64,000 nt of DNA. Origin: Plantago ovata. Taxonomy: Eukaryota > Streptophyta > Magnoliopsida > Lamiales > Plantaginaceae. Within the stretch, counting starts at the first letter, position 1; the number at the start of each line of letters is the position of its first letter. This document shows, piece after piece, positions 10,031 to 19,788 of the stretch. The translations under genes were made by a program, and so were the position numbers. The notes beneath the pieces are model-generated. The model did no database searches. It was not told where the DNA came from and saw only the letters and a list, made by a program, of their open reading frames with translations. The stretch spans positions 91,768,365-91,832,364 of the forward strand of contig CM051455.1 of NCBI GenBank assembly GCA_028274465.1, read 5' to 3'.

Positions 10031-11186
10031 GAGACGATGAGACTTAGACTCTTACACTACTACAAAACAATCTACTTCTACTCTAAGACAAGTATACGTT
10101 CTTCGTTTAAAACAAGTCATAACGCAACAAGTCGACTCTTAGACGTCAAAACTCACTCAAGTGTTCTTTTTAACGAGTTTGAAGGCTTGTTAAAATTCAA
10201 ACATAGCGAATCGAGAAGCTTTTACACTTCGTTACGATTAGCTAATTCGAATCAAACCAAGCAAACAAACTCGCCATTAGAACTACCCAACCAATCCTAC
10301 ACATTCTTATGCAATCACAACATCACCATAATCATAACATAACTCAAATTCAAGGCTAACAATCATCAAACAATTATATAGCAAAAATTCGAGCACTAGA
10401 GTTCATCACAAATCAAGAGGAGCAAAATTCGAATTTAGACATCACATCTAGTAAGAAACATGCTCAACAATCATCATCAAACTCTAATTCACAAATGCAT
10501 AACACAATTGAAGCTAATTAAGATAAAATCCCAAATTCAAGAAAGTTAGGGTTCATGAGAGGTACCTTTGATTCCTTGTTATGGATGCTTCAAACGTGAA
10601 ATTTGATCGGTTTAGATGATAGAGGGGGTGATGGGCTTTGTAAAATGCACAAGATTGCAAGAATTGGTGGAGAATTGAGAGAGATTGAGATTTTTGGGGT
10701 GCTAAATCGGCAATGGAGGAAGAAAAACTAAGTGGGGAGCTTTGAAACACAAGTGCCCCGCTTAGCTTTCTTAAGAAAAGCCAAGCGAAGCGCTTGGGCG
10801 TCCCAAGCGAAGCGCTTGGCAAGCGGTCCGCTTGGGAACTGCCAAGCGCTCCACTTGGATTTCCAGTAAGAATTTTCATTCTTACTGGAAATTCAAGCGG
10901 ACCGCTTGGGCGTGCCAAGCGCTCCGCTTGGATTTCCAGTAAGAATGGAATTCTTACTGGAAATCCAAGCGGACCGCTTGGGCTTTCCAAGCGGTTCGCT
11001 TGGGACCTGAAACTCCCAAATCCATTTTTTTTTTCGACTTTTGCTAAATTTTCACCCCAAAAACCTTGTCTAAACAACGAAACAAAATTTAAACGTGCTT
11101 CTAATCTATATGCAAGTACCTACAACATCGGGTTGCCTCCCGAGAAGCGCCTTCGTTTAAAAGTCGTTGGCTCGACTCATCTTAGC
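10031..11186 (-). other. Element B spacer between protease and second ORF
   Basis: No gene seen. It is A+T-rich from 10031 to 10740, then holds the dense palindrome array. A GGGTTGCCTCCCGAGAAGCGCC stretch, as in element A, lies near 11131-11152. Confidence 0.7.
10765..11005. repeat. Palindrome array with two long hairpins, element B spacer
   Basis: Repeated CCAAGCG-N3-CGCTTGG units (centres AAG, CTC, GAC, GTT) flank two longer inverted repeats: 15-bp arms around a four-base loop (10859-10892) and perfect 24-bp arms around a three-base centre (10923-10973). This is the strongest secondary-structure signal in the window. Confidence 0.92.
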
Positions 11187-12725
11187 TCATGCAAGATCAA
11201 TTTCGCATCGGGTACTAGACTTCCCCGTCCAAGTGCTCTTCAAAGCATCAAGTCCCTGCACATCTTGACGAACATAAAGCGGACCAAAGAATCCTACAAG
11301 TTCGTTAGTATCAACATAAGCACATGAATTAATTATGGCTCGCAACGTATGTTGCTTGCCATTTACCTCGAAGCTACATGTACGACGGTACATGTCTATC
11401 ACCATATGTACTTTGTTGATGAAGGCTCTACCCAAAAGAACCACATCCTTGAGATTTGCGGAGGATGTAGGCATAACGATGAAGTTCGTCTTGACCTATA
11501 CACCGGCAACTCTTACCACTAGATTCTCGATCACACCCAATGGCTTCTTCATAGACCCGTCCGCCAATTGCACCATGCACTTCATTGGTCTTAAGCCAGA
11601 CAAACCCGACTCTTCGTACACGTTCAAAGGTATGACATTCACACCCGCTCCCGTGTCTAGAGTTGCCACTATTCCATCCTTCTTACCCAAGCCGATTTCC
11701 ACATCAAAGCTCTCTTGGATAGGCACTTCCACCATATCCACCAACTCATCCTCAGACGATGAGTTTTCATTCACTTCTTCCACTATCGCATCAGATTGTG
11801 CGACCACTTTCTCTTCCACAACTACCTTAGGAGTCTCAAGCTCCTCACTCACCTTGCAAGTTTCAGTTATCTTGCAACTTGGCACCTCAACTAGTGCATT
11901 GTCTCTCACAACCGTGATCTCCACGGGCAGATCAGTCACCACGGTTATGGCCATAGCCTTCTCCGTGTTTCCGGGAAACTTCCCTTGCTCTCTACTAGCC
12001 CCCCGATCTATCAGCTCTTGCAACTTCTTATGGAGGTTGCTACTACTAGCCTCAAGCTTCTCAAATCGTTGATTGTTAGTAGCTTCATTACGATAGTAAT
12101 GCTCCATAAACTTATCTGTTTTCAACACGAGATCGTTGAGAGAAGAGACAAGAGGTGAAGGAAGAACCCCTCCACCTTGTGGTCCCGAACTAGCAACCTG
12201 AGGCGGAGGTGTAGGATTAGAAGGCGGTGCTCCTTCATACCAATTGTTCCCATAGCTGAGACGACTTCTATCTTGATTAGGCCCATAGGCATTTTGATCC
12301 GGGTTATGAAGATAACCACGGTTGCCTTGATTCTGGTACCCACCTCGGGGTCCACGGTTTTGTGGCCTCATATTGCCATAACCTTGCCCGTAGTTCACAT
12401 CTCCAACTACTTGTTCTCCCTCAGCAGCATACACTTCTTGACGGACATCGTTCGTGATATATTTCTCTCTAGCAAATTCAGACCGGCATAAATAGGTCGG
12501 GTGCCCATAGTTTTTGCACACACCACAAACTTCCGTAGAAGGAGAAGGAACGCTTTGCCTCAAAGCTTGCTTCACTTCATGGGCGAACCCATCGAAGGCA
12601 TTTTGTTCCACTACTACCTTGGCCTCACCTCTTTGCTCCTTTTGGAGCACACGAGCCCTCACACTCCGGTTTTGGGAATTCCGGTACATCATGTCCAGCT
12701 TCACTTGAGCTTGAGAAGGAAGCAA
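11187..12725 (-). pseudogene. Element B nucleocapsid and protease region
   Basis: Downstream of capsid, the frame shows a zinc knuckle CGVCKNYGHPTYLC, a glycine/asparagine/arginine-rich stretch and then a retropepsin active-site block LDTGAGVNVIP with VQLADGS after it and an LLGRAF-like block near the end. This is Gypsy protease architecture (catalytic D-T-G). It would bind RNA and process Gag in particles. It follows capsid on the same strand and, unusually, is not followed by reverse transcriptase. The region is broken at about two points. Confidence 0.8.
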
Positions 12726-13528
12726 CTCCCCATACTACCTCCACAAATACTATCCACTTGAGATTGAATCTCAGGATGTAAACCATTGTAAAAGAATTGG
12801 AGAAGCTGACCTTTATCATACCCGTTATGTGGGCATCGATGATGCAACCCCATGAATCGATCATAGGCCTCGTGGAAAGGCTCATCATACCTCTGCTCGA
12901 AGGAGCTAATTTGGCTCTTCATAGCCATCGTCTTGGAAGCGGGGTAGTAACGCTCCATGAACTTATCAAAACATAGATCCCATGTTGTCAAAGACCCGGC
13001 CTCCAAAGTATTAAGCCAAGCCTTTGCACGATCACCTAGCCCCATAGAAAAGACCTTCATGCGGAGATCGTCATCCGTAACACCAGCTCCTGGTCGCCCA
13101 AGATGGAGAACAAAATTCTCGAGCTCATTCAAGTACCCAATCACGTCCTCATTAGCCATCCCATAGAATTTGGGAAGTTGTTGGAACATGTGATTCTTGA
13201 TCTCCAAGTACCTGGTGGCATCATTGAGGACAATTGCTGGTCCTCTAGCCCCAACCGTAGGCTTAGTAAGTGTACGTATGGGCCTCTCCGCCATTTCACC
13301 TTCCAAGTAAATAGATTCAAGAATTGGCTCCAAAAGATAAGAAGAAGACTCTTCCCGAATACCAGAAGTGGAAGCTCTAGATGCTACTCCTTCAAACTCG
13401 AGATTCAAATTCCTGCTTCTCCTTTGAAACAAACGAACGATCTCGTCTACAAAAAGTTCAATAATAGGTCCACCCGTTCGGGTTCTAGGCATGCACTCAC
13501 CTGAAATATAAGATAGTGAGTATCTCAA
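12701..13528 (-). CDS. gag: Element B Gag, capsid part
   Basis: A 275-codon frame starts about 110 bp inside the primer site. The real start is probably the second methionine (MPRTRTGG), which matches the MPHTRSKG start of element A. The capsid domain covers residues about 75-260, with YYPASKTMAMKSQI, CPHNGYDKGQLLQFFYNGL and an arrangement parallel to element A. The protein would form the particle shell. Its last residues run past the homologous part. The nucleocapsid-protease region follows. Confidence 0.8.
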   Translation of the reverse strand: MRYSLSYISGECMPRTRTGGPIIELFVDEIVRLFQRRSRNLNLEFEGVASRASTSGIREESSSYLLEPILESIYLEGEMAERPIRTLTKPTVGARGPAIVLNDATRYLEIKNHMFQQLPKFYGMANEDVIGYLNELENFVLHLGRPGAGVTDDDLRMKVFSMGLGDRAKAWLNTLEAGSLTTWDLCFDKFMERYYPASKTMAMKSQISSFEQRYDEPFHEAYDRFMGLHHRCPHNGYDKGQLLQFFYNGLHPEIQSQVDSICGGSMGSCFLLKLK

Positions 13529-13615
13529 GTAAAAAGAAACAAAAACAGAAATGAGACAAAGAAGAGATGTTGGCTGAAAAAAACCAAAACAAAAACACCA
13601 ACCAAAGGAGTTAAG

Positions 13616-13633
13616 TCCCCGGCAACGGCGCCA
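13616..13633 (-). promoter_or_regulatory. Element B primer binding site (tRNA-Asp)
   Basis: The minus strand reads TGGCGCCGTTGCCGGGGA, complementary to the 3' end of plant tRNA-Asp, and lies 3 bases from the 5' LTR. A tRNA-Asp primer is typical of the Athila group. Confidence 0.92.
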
Positions 13634-13636
13634 AAT

Positions 13637-15038
13637 TGATGATGTCGTTTTTCACCAATTAAATTTGTTTAAAAGCTTAGGAACACTTATCACTACACAA
13701 ACTAGAGTGCAATGGTAAGTTGTCCCCGAGTGTCGTTCTCTCGGGACCTAACGTGGCTTTGCTTGAGGTTTTTGCTAGTAATTTCAGTCAATGAGTTCAA
13801 ATGTTTATAGAATCGTTTTCTTTTAACAGAGCAACGAGAGATCAGATTGTTGTAATCAAGTTTGGAAAACGGTTGGTGGTAGAAATCAAATACACATGCA
13901 TGGGTTACGAATATGCTCACAAGTTCAGTGCGTAAAACCTTCGATCGAGTCTGCTAAGCAACTCGTCTAGGTAAATTTAAGACACACATCATAAAAGACC
14001 ACTATCAATACTTTAGAGGTGCTTGTCACTAACACCATTTATCTAGCATGCTGCAAATCTCTAACATACAATCCTATAGCTTTCATTGACCAAGAGTTTG
14101 TCACTATACTCAATTCGAATATATTTTATAGGCAACTAAGAATCATATGAAGGGATTTGCAGCAAGATTGAATCACAATCTCATGTAAGCATAAACATAA
14201 CCCATAGCATGCATATTCTACATTCTACCACCAACACAAAAGATTTAGCTACTCATATTCATCAACATAGACATCAATTCATATGAATAATAATCAGAAT
14301 ACATCATATCAAACTACAAGACAAGAGAGTGATACAAGTTACCACCAAAGTTGTCACTAATCGGTGGAAAGCAAAGAAAACCTCTCCGTAGATGATTACA
14401 AAGGATGAATTCCAATCAAAACCTTGAATCCCAAGCTAAAATACAATGTAATATGAGTTTTGTCAGAGTTTTGGGGCTTAGGAGCTCTCCAAAACGAAGC
14501 TACAGTTCAAAAGATATCCAAAAAATGACCAAAGATCAGATCTAAGAAGGAAAATCCGAAAATGTAACCGCTGCCAAGCGGACCGCTTGGAGAAGCCAAG
14601 CGGAGCGCTTGGCAAGCGAAGCGCTTTGGCACTCCAAGCGCTTCGCTTGGCTTCTATGCCAAAGCTCCTGGAAAATGAAGCGGAGCGCTTCACTATTCCA
14701 GGCGCTTAGCTTGGCTCCTGGGCAGATTTTTGTCTTCAAACTCAATCTTTTTTCCCTTGCATGGCCCTCGGGTGCCTTGGACTCATCCTTCCCGATGCTT
14801 ATTGATGCTCAAACACTTACGAACAAGCCACAGAGATTGGGGAACTTCAACGGGGCCATCTTTTCCATCAAAAAGGCTCGTTTTTAGCTCCAAAAATGCC
14901 GTTTCGTACCTATGTGCCTGAAAATGCAGAAAACACAAAACGTGACACTATTCTACAAAACTAACCAAAAAACAAGGCTAAAAGATAGAAAAAGAAGGTA
15001 AAAAAGACAAGATGAACGCGTCAAAAATACGTTCATCA
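13637..15038 (-). repeat. Element B 5' LTR
   Basis: 1402 bp, starting TGATGATGTCG and ending GTTCATCA on the plus strand, followed by CAATG. It matches 5570-6936 with about 28 substitutions by eye, plus a size difference in the cassette at 14569-14722. Confidence 0.93.
14569..14722. repeat. Palindrome cassette, element B 5' LTR
   Basis: Units CCAAGCG-GAC-CGCTTGG and CCAAGCG-GAG-CGCTTGG, among others, lie in tandem. The arms match those of the internal arrays of the same element. Confidence 0.88.
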
Positions 15039-15043
15039 CAATG

Positions 15044-15650
15044 TTACCAACGAAGGTTGTCAATCTCCGAAGAATTGCTAACTCACAAGCAAGAATTGAT
15101 AAACAACGAGGTCCAATTGCTATGCTTAATCCTCCAAATTGATAAGAAAAAGAGTCTCCTATGCTAAGAATTCCCAGAACAGGCTCTGGAGAATTCGTCT
15201 CTCAAAATAATGTGAAAAGGTATGAAAAACGTAGAAACAGGCGAAACTATATATAGGAGTTCGGAAGACGTGGGGCGAACCGCCCCAGACGCCGGGCGAA
15301 CCGCCCGGGAGCTCCAGTGGCGGTGGACGCGTTTTCTTGACTTGATTTCCTTTTTGGACTCGAATTTTGCCTTCTAGTGACCTTTAAGCCTTGAAACTCG
15401 ACCTCTAGACCTCAATTCTCGTCCGGAACCTTCTAGATACACCACGGATGATCACGAAACACCGAATCTTCGTTCTCTTCAACATAATTGCCCATAAAAA
15501 TACGTTTTTCACATAAAACCTGAAAAATGCAAAGAAAAGGGAAACGTGACACTATTCTAATAAAATGCACTAAAATATAAGCTAAATTACCCTAGGATAG
15601 CTAAATTGGTGAAAAAGTCTCGAATGGAAGTGTAAAATACACGTTCATCA
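15044..15650 (-). repeat. G1 3' LTR, inner part
   Basis: It continues the G1 LTR after element B, from the CAATG copy at 15039-15043 to the terminus TTCATCA at 15650. It has two palindromes, TGGGGCG-AAC-CGCCCCA (15271-15287) and CCGGGCG-AAC-CGCCCGG (15292-15308), where the 5' LTR has a longer array. Confidence 0.92.
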
Positions 15651-15665
15651 AACTCCCCAAACCGA
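15651..15665 (-). promoter_or_regulatory. G1 polypurine tract
   Basis: Minus strand CGGTTTGGGGAGTT directly next to the 3' LTR, as in element B. Confidence 0.85.
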
Positions 15666-16418
15666 ACCTTTGCTTGTCCTCAAGCAACTAGCTAGACTCT
15701 AATGCAAAAAAACAATGCAACACACAAAGTGGAGTCTCATGCCAAATGAAATGAACTAATCTATTAAATCTATCAAAAACTTATGAACAAGACCATACAA
15801 ATCATAACATTGATATTGGTTGAAGAATGGCTCGATTGACTCATACACATTCACATATGCACTACGTTAAACAAGATAGTCTCTCGTAACATTCTCTACC
15901 TAGACCTAGTCAGTGACAACGTAATGAAACATGTTAAAATACGAATGGATGTCCCTTGCCTATGAAACTGAGGACTTACTACTGTTCACCAAGTTAAGAC
16001 TTTTCCTCAAAGAGGCCGAACCAATACTGGCTCTCATCAAACGAAGGAGGGTTCCCTAAAAGTTCACACTCCCCTATTCTATCCATCTCTCAAGCAAATT
16101 CATAAACTAATCACCACTTCCTGAATGGCAGGACGAGTGTGGTCTAGAACAGATGACACTCAAACAATCAAAAGACAAAAAATTACAACTCAATTACGAA
16201 GATTACAAGAATTAAAAAACGAGACAAACACTTTGCTAAACTGCTTTTTGGCTTTCTTTGGACCCTTCTTTGCTTTTTTGGGGTCTTTTTTCTCTTTTTT
16301 TTTTTCCAGGTCTTTTCTTTTTCCTAGAATTTTTTCTTTTTTTTTCGATTTTTTTTATATATAGCCAGCAGTAGCACAACGAAAAAGAAATTACAATGAC
16401 TCACAAACGACCTCCCCA

Positions 16419-16550
16419 AACCTATTCGAAAGAATAGGTTGGAGCACAAACTTTACGAAAAAGGAAAACAAACTCACAACACTCAAAAATCGAAAAACAA
16501 GTCTAATGATAGCGTAACCCCCTCTCCAAACCTATTCGAAAGAATAGGTT
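16419..16550 (-). repeat. Two hairpins beside polypurine-like motifs (G1)
   Basis: AACCTATTC-GAAA-GAATAGGTT (plus strand) at 16419-16440 and 16529-16550, each bordered by CTCCCC or CTCTCC. Same unit as in element B at 7776-7988. Confidence 0.85.
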
Positions 16551-17039
16551 GAAAACAAAGGATCACACAATCTCACACTACCTCCTTCCTAGGCATGTAG
16601 CAATCTCAAAGCAAGGTGAAGACTTGTTGCCTCTTAGGTACATAATTACTCGGGAAGACAACCATAAGATCCTAACATGCATCATCCTATTATAAAGGCC
16701 TTCGTGAACCGCAGTAGAGAAAACACCACTAAGTGATGTCGAGACTACCAAGCTTAACTAAGTGCAAACATAAATGTGACAAGCCAAGCGAGAAAAACCT
16801 CAAACAAATTCATAGAGATAAAACATATGGTTAAAGGTCATAACTAGTTAATCTACCCAATAAAAAAGCTCAAAAAATTTGGCAATAAACTCCAAAAAAG
16901 AACATGCAAGACTATACTAGGATGAATGTAGTGTATGCAACTAAATACTAAGAAAGCGATAAGCGCGCAAATGCTAATGCAAATAAAAGGTTTCACGAGT
17001 AATCATAAGCAAAACAAGTATAGAAATACCCAGCGATAA

Positions 17040-17057
17040 CCCCCCCCCCCCAAACCT
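17040..17057 (-). promoter_or_regulatory. Internal polypurine-like tract (G1)
   Basis: A run of about 13 C followed by AAACC on the plus strand; the minus strand reads GGTTTG then a G run. It lies about 1.4 kb from the 3' LTR, the counterpart of 8461-8477 in element B. Confidence 0.5.
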
Positions 17058-17249
17058 GAACGTCGTCGCTCATCCCGAATGTCGAAAGTGGATTATAAGG
17101 TGAAAGCTATCTTGTATATGTAACCTGTATTACTCAATCCAACTCGTGAGAAACCAAAACAGGTGACAAAAGAGGTGAAAAGATCAATAATTTAACATAA
17201 TAGGGTAAAAATTGGGGTTCCGAATGAAATTCAGGAGGTTCGGATCTCT

Positions 17250-17390
17250 GGACGCCCGGGTCTAAGCGCCCCGGGTGCGGGGCGATCCGCCTGGGGCGTC
17301 CAGAACGCCTCAGGCGGCCTGGCGTGCCAGGCGAATCACCCCACATGGGGGGCGGTTCGCCTGGCGCCTCCAGACCCCTGGAGACGTCTA
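17250..17390. repeat. Palindrome cassette, G1 3' region
   Basis: Mixed units with GGGGCG/CGCCCC-like arms and several partly degraded ones, just downstream of integrase in sense order. Confidence 0.75.
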
Positions 17391-17497
17391 TTTTTCCCCC
17401 AAAATGTCAAATCATCATCTTAAAACCCTTTTTATCACAAAAAATATACGTAAACATAAAATAAAATACAATGTTATGCTCAAAACGACAAAACACA

Positions 17498-18575
17498 CTA
17501 ACCTTCAGTAGAGGCGGAAAGGGTAAGCTCAAGAACCTCCCTTTGATCACTAGAAATCTCGAAGTATGGCTTCACTCGTTGACCATTCACCTTGAAAGTA
17601 TTGCCCGTCTTCGGATCAAAGAGTTCTACAGCCCCATGGGGAGCAACTTTGATAATTTCGTATGGTCCATCCCAACGAGTACGGATTTTTCCAGGAAATA
17701 ATCGCAGGCGAGAATTAAATACCAAAGCTTTTTGCCCAGGAATCAGTTCCTTACGTACTATACCACGATCATGATACTTCTTGGTACGTTCTTTGTAGAT
17801 ATTGGCATTTTCATAAGCACCTAGGCGTAATTCATCAAGCTCATCGAGTTGCAACAACCGTTCTTCGCCAGCTTTTCCCATATCAAGATTGAGTGCTTTG
17901 ATAGCCCAATACGCCTTGTGTTCCAATTCTACGGGAAGATGGCATGCTTTCCCATACACAAGTCTGTACGGAGTGGTTCCAATCACCGTCTTGTAGCTAG
18001 TCCTGTATGCCCAAAGCGCATCATTCAATTTCCATGCCCAATCTTTCCTACTAGGCTTCACTACTCGCTCGAGAATCTCCTTAATTTGACGGTTGCTAAC
18101 TTCAACTTGGCCCGAAGTTTGTGGATGATATGGCGTAGCAACACTATGGTGGACACCGTATTTCTTAAGAAGAGAGGCAAAGGTTCTATTGACGAAGTGC
18201 GAACCTCCATCACTGATGATTGTCCTAGAACACCCAAATCTAGAGAATACCACATCCTTCAAAAACTTCATAACAACCGCGGCGTCATTCGTTTTTATGG
18301 AAATTGCCTCCACCCACTTAGTCACATAATCCACCACAACAAGAATGTATCCATAACCTCCACTTGATGGAAATGGTCCCATGAAATCAATGCCCCATAC
18401 GTCGAAAGGTTCGACCACTAGATTCCGTTGAAGGGGCATTTCATCTTTCTTGCCAATATTACCACCTCGTTGACATGGTCGCAGTTTTTCACAAAAGTTC
18501 GAGCATCTCGGTGCACTGTTGGCCAGAAAAATCCGGCTTGCAGTACTTTGTGAGCTGTTTTTATGCCACTATAGT
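17498..18575 (-). pseudogene. G1 integrase
   Basis: The frame shows the catalytic core of a Gypsy integrase: [13 protein letters not shown] (first D), then [11 protein letters not shown] (second D), then [19 protein letters not shown] (E), the D-D-35-E arrangement. An [13 protein letters not shown] block and a C-terminal [21 protein letters not shown] block of Athila/Tat type follow. Upstream is the zinc-binding part (CQRGG), broken off by a solo LTR. It would insert element DNA into the genome. No chromodomain is visible, as expected for this lineage. The end at 17498 falls before a G+C-rich spacer. Confidence 0.88.
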
Positions 18576-18580
18576 GTCCA

Positions 18581-19788
18581 TGATGAACTGGTTTTAGAAC
18601 TTGTCAGATTCTAGTTAATCAAATAAATTTGTATTGAGCCAAAGGCAATTCGCAACTACAACGAAAACCGTAGTGCAGCAGTAAAATAACCTCGAGTGTC
18701 GATCTCTAAGGACTATAACTAGCTTTATCTAATCTAACTTAAGAATATAAAATCAACAAACTACTTAGCAAAGGTTTTTCTTATCAGATAATGGAGGCTG
18801 GTGATAGTATGATCATTCAAAGCATAGCAGGTTAATAATCATGCATGAAGTACCCGGTTTTGCATAGAGATCTTTGATCAATGAATTGTCCAATTGTGTT
18901 CCGTTATTATTCAACACTACGAAGATAGAGGTTTTAGATAGATCAAAGAAATAAAGCAATAACTCAAAGCCTAATGCGTGATATAGCCATTAGCATAATT
19001 ATTAACCCTTCGCTAAGAAATCACATACTATCACCAACGAGAAGTTTAGCTACTCATAGATGTCATGCAATCAACAGAAATCATAGCAAGCTCGAATGAA
19101 AACATGTTGAAAGATATATAAACATAAATAGAAAAACTGTAAGATACAATGTTACCGAAGGTTGTCAATCTCCGAAGAATCGCGATCTTACAAGCTCCAA
19201 AACGCTAAGAAAAAGTATCTCCTAAGCTAAAAATCCCCAGAACAGGCTCTGGAGAATTCCTACCTAAAACTAATGAGAAAGGTGAGAGAAAAGGTATGGA
19301 AAAGTATGAAAAACGGAGAAAACTGAGCAACTATATATAGTGATTCGGCAGGTGTGGGGCGAGTCGCCCTACACACCGGGCGATTCGCCTGGTGTGGGGC
19401 GATTCGCCCCACGTCCCGGGCGACTCGCCCGGGAGGTTCTGGCGGCTGGAAACGCGTTTTCGATGCGTTTTTGGATTTCTTTTCGTTTTCGGACTCGGTT
19501 TTTGCCTTCTAGTGACCTTTTAGCCTTCAAACTCGACCCCTAGACTTCAAATCCTATCCGGAATCTTCTAGATACTCCAATTAGGCCTTCGGAACACCAA
19601 TTCCTTGTCTACATCAATATAATTGCCCGGAAAACCTCGTTTTTCACCCAAAACCTGTAAAATACAAACTAAAGGGAAATGTGACACTATTCTAATAAAA
19701 TGCACTAAAATATAGCTAAATTGACATAGAGGATAGCTAAATTGGTGAAAAAAAGACTCAAATGAAAGTGTAAAATACACGTTCATCA
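18581..19788 (-). mobile_element. Solo LTR of the A/G1 family inside G1 integrase
   Basis: A 1208-bp sequence with TGATGA...TTCATCA ends, flanked by GTCCA at 18576-18580 and 19789-19793. No interior is attached. It resembles the A and G1 LTRs, including the TATATATAG box and palindrome cassette, so it is what remains after recombination between two LTRs of a younger relative. It interrupts the CGGHYSG-type zinc-binding block of G1 integrase. Confidence 0.93.
19351..19433. repeat. Palindrome cassette in the solo LTR
   Basis: Four units with GGGGCG or CCGGGCG arms and centres AGT, ATT, ATT and ACT, just upstream (minus sense) of the TATA-like box at about 19331-19340. Confidence 0.88.

Larger units (their letters stand above)
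5570..15038 (-). mobile_element. Element B: gag-protease-only LTR element of the Athila group
   Basis: A 9.47-kb minus-strand element with LTRs at 13637-15038 (5') and 5570-6936 (3') and a CAATG duplication on both sides. It has a tRNA-Asp primer site (13616-13633), gag (13528-12701), nucleocapsid and protease (12725-11187), a spacer rich in palindromes, one further open frame (10030-9191), a structured 3' region and a polypurine tract. I see no reverse transcriptase, RNase H or integrase in its 6.7-kb interior, so it resembles TR-GAG-type non-autonomous elements that rely on a relative. LTR divergence is about 2% by eye. A few breaks in gag-protease. Confidence 0.9.
15666..17497 (-). other. 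G1 3' region, non-coding
   Basis: Between integrase and the 3' LTR I see no gene and no env-like frame, which many Athila elements have. It holds a G+C-rich palindrome array (17250-17390), an internal polypurine-like tract (17040-17057), two hairpins (16419-16440 and 16529-16550) and a purine tract (16268-16364, minus sense). The last three also occur, in the same order, in element B, so the two elements share a 3' region. Confidence 0.75.

Noticed and set aside
10553-11327. Open frames of 174 and 177 codons over the element B spacer
   Set aside because: Both strands are open because the palindrome arrays lack stops; repeated SAKRSAWL-like text is just the cassette translated. No family resemblance.
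11335-12491. Plus-strand frames of up to 245 codons
   Set aside because: Antisense shadows of the element B nucleocapsid-protease region.
17849-18367. Plus-strand 172-codon frame
   Set aside because: Antisense shadow of the G1 integrase.
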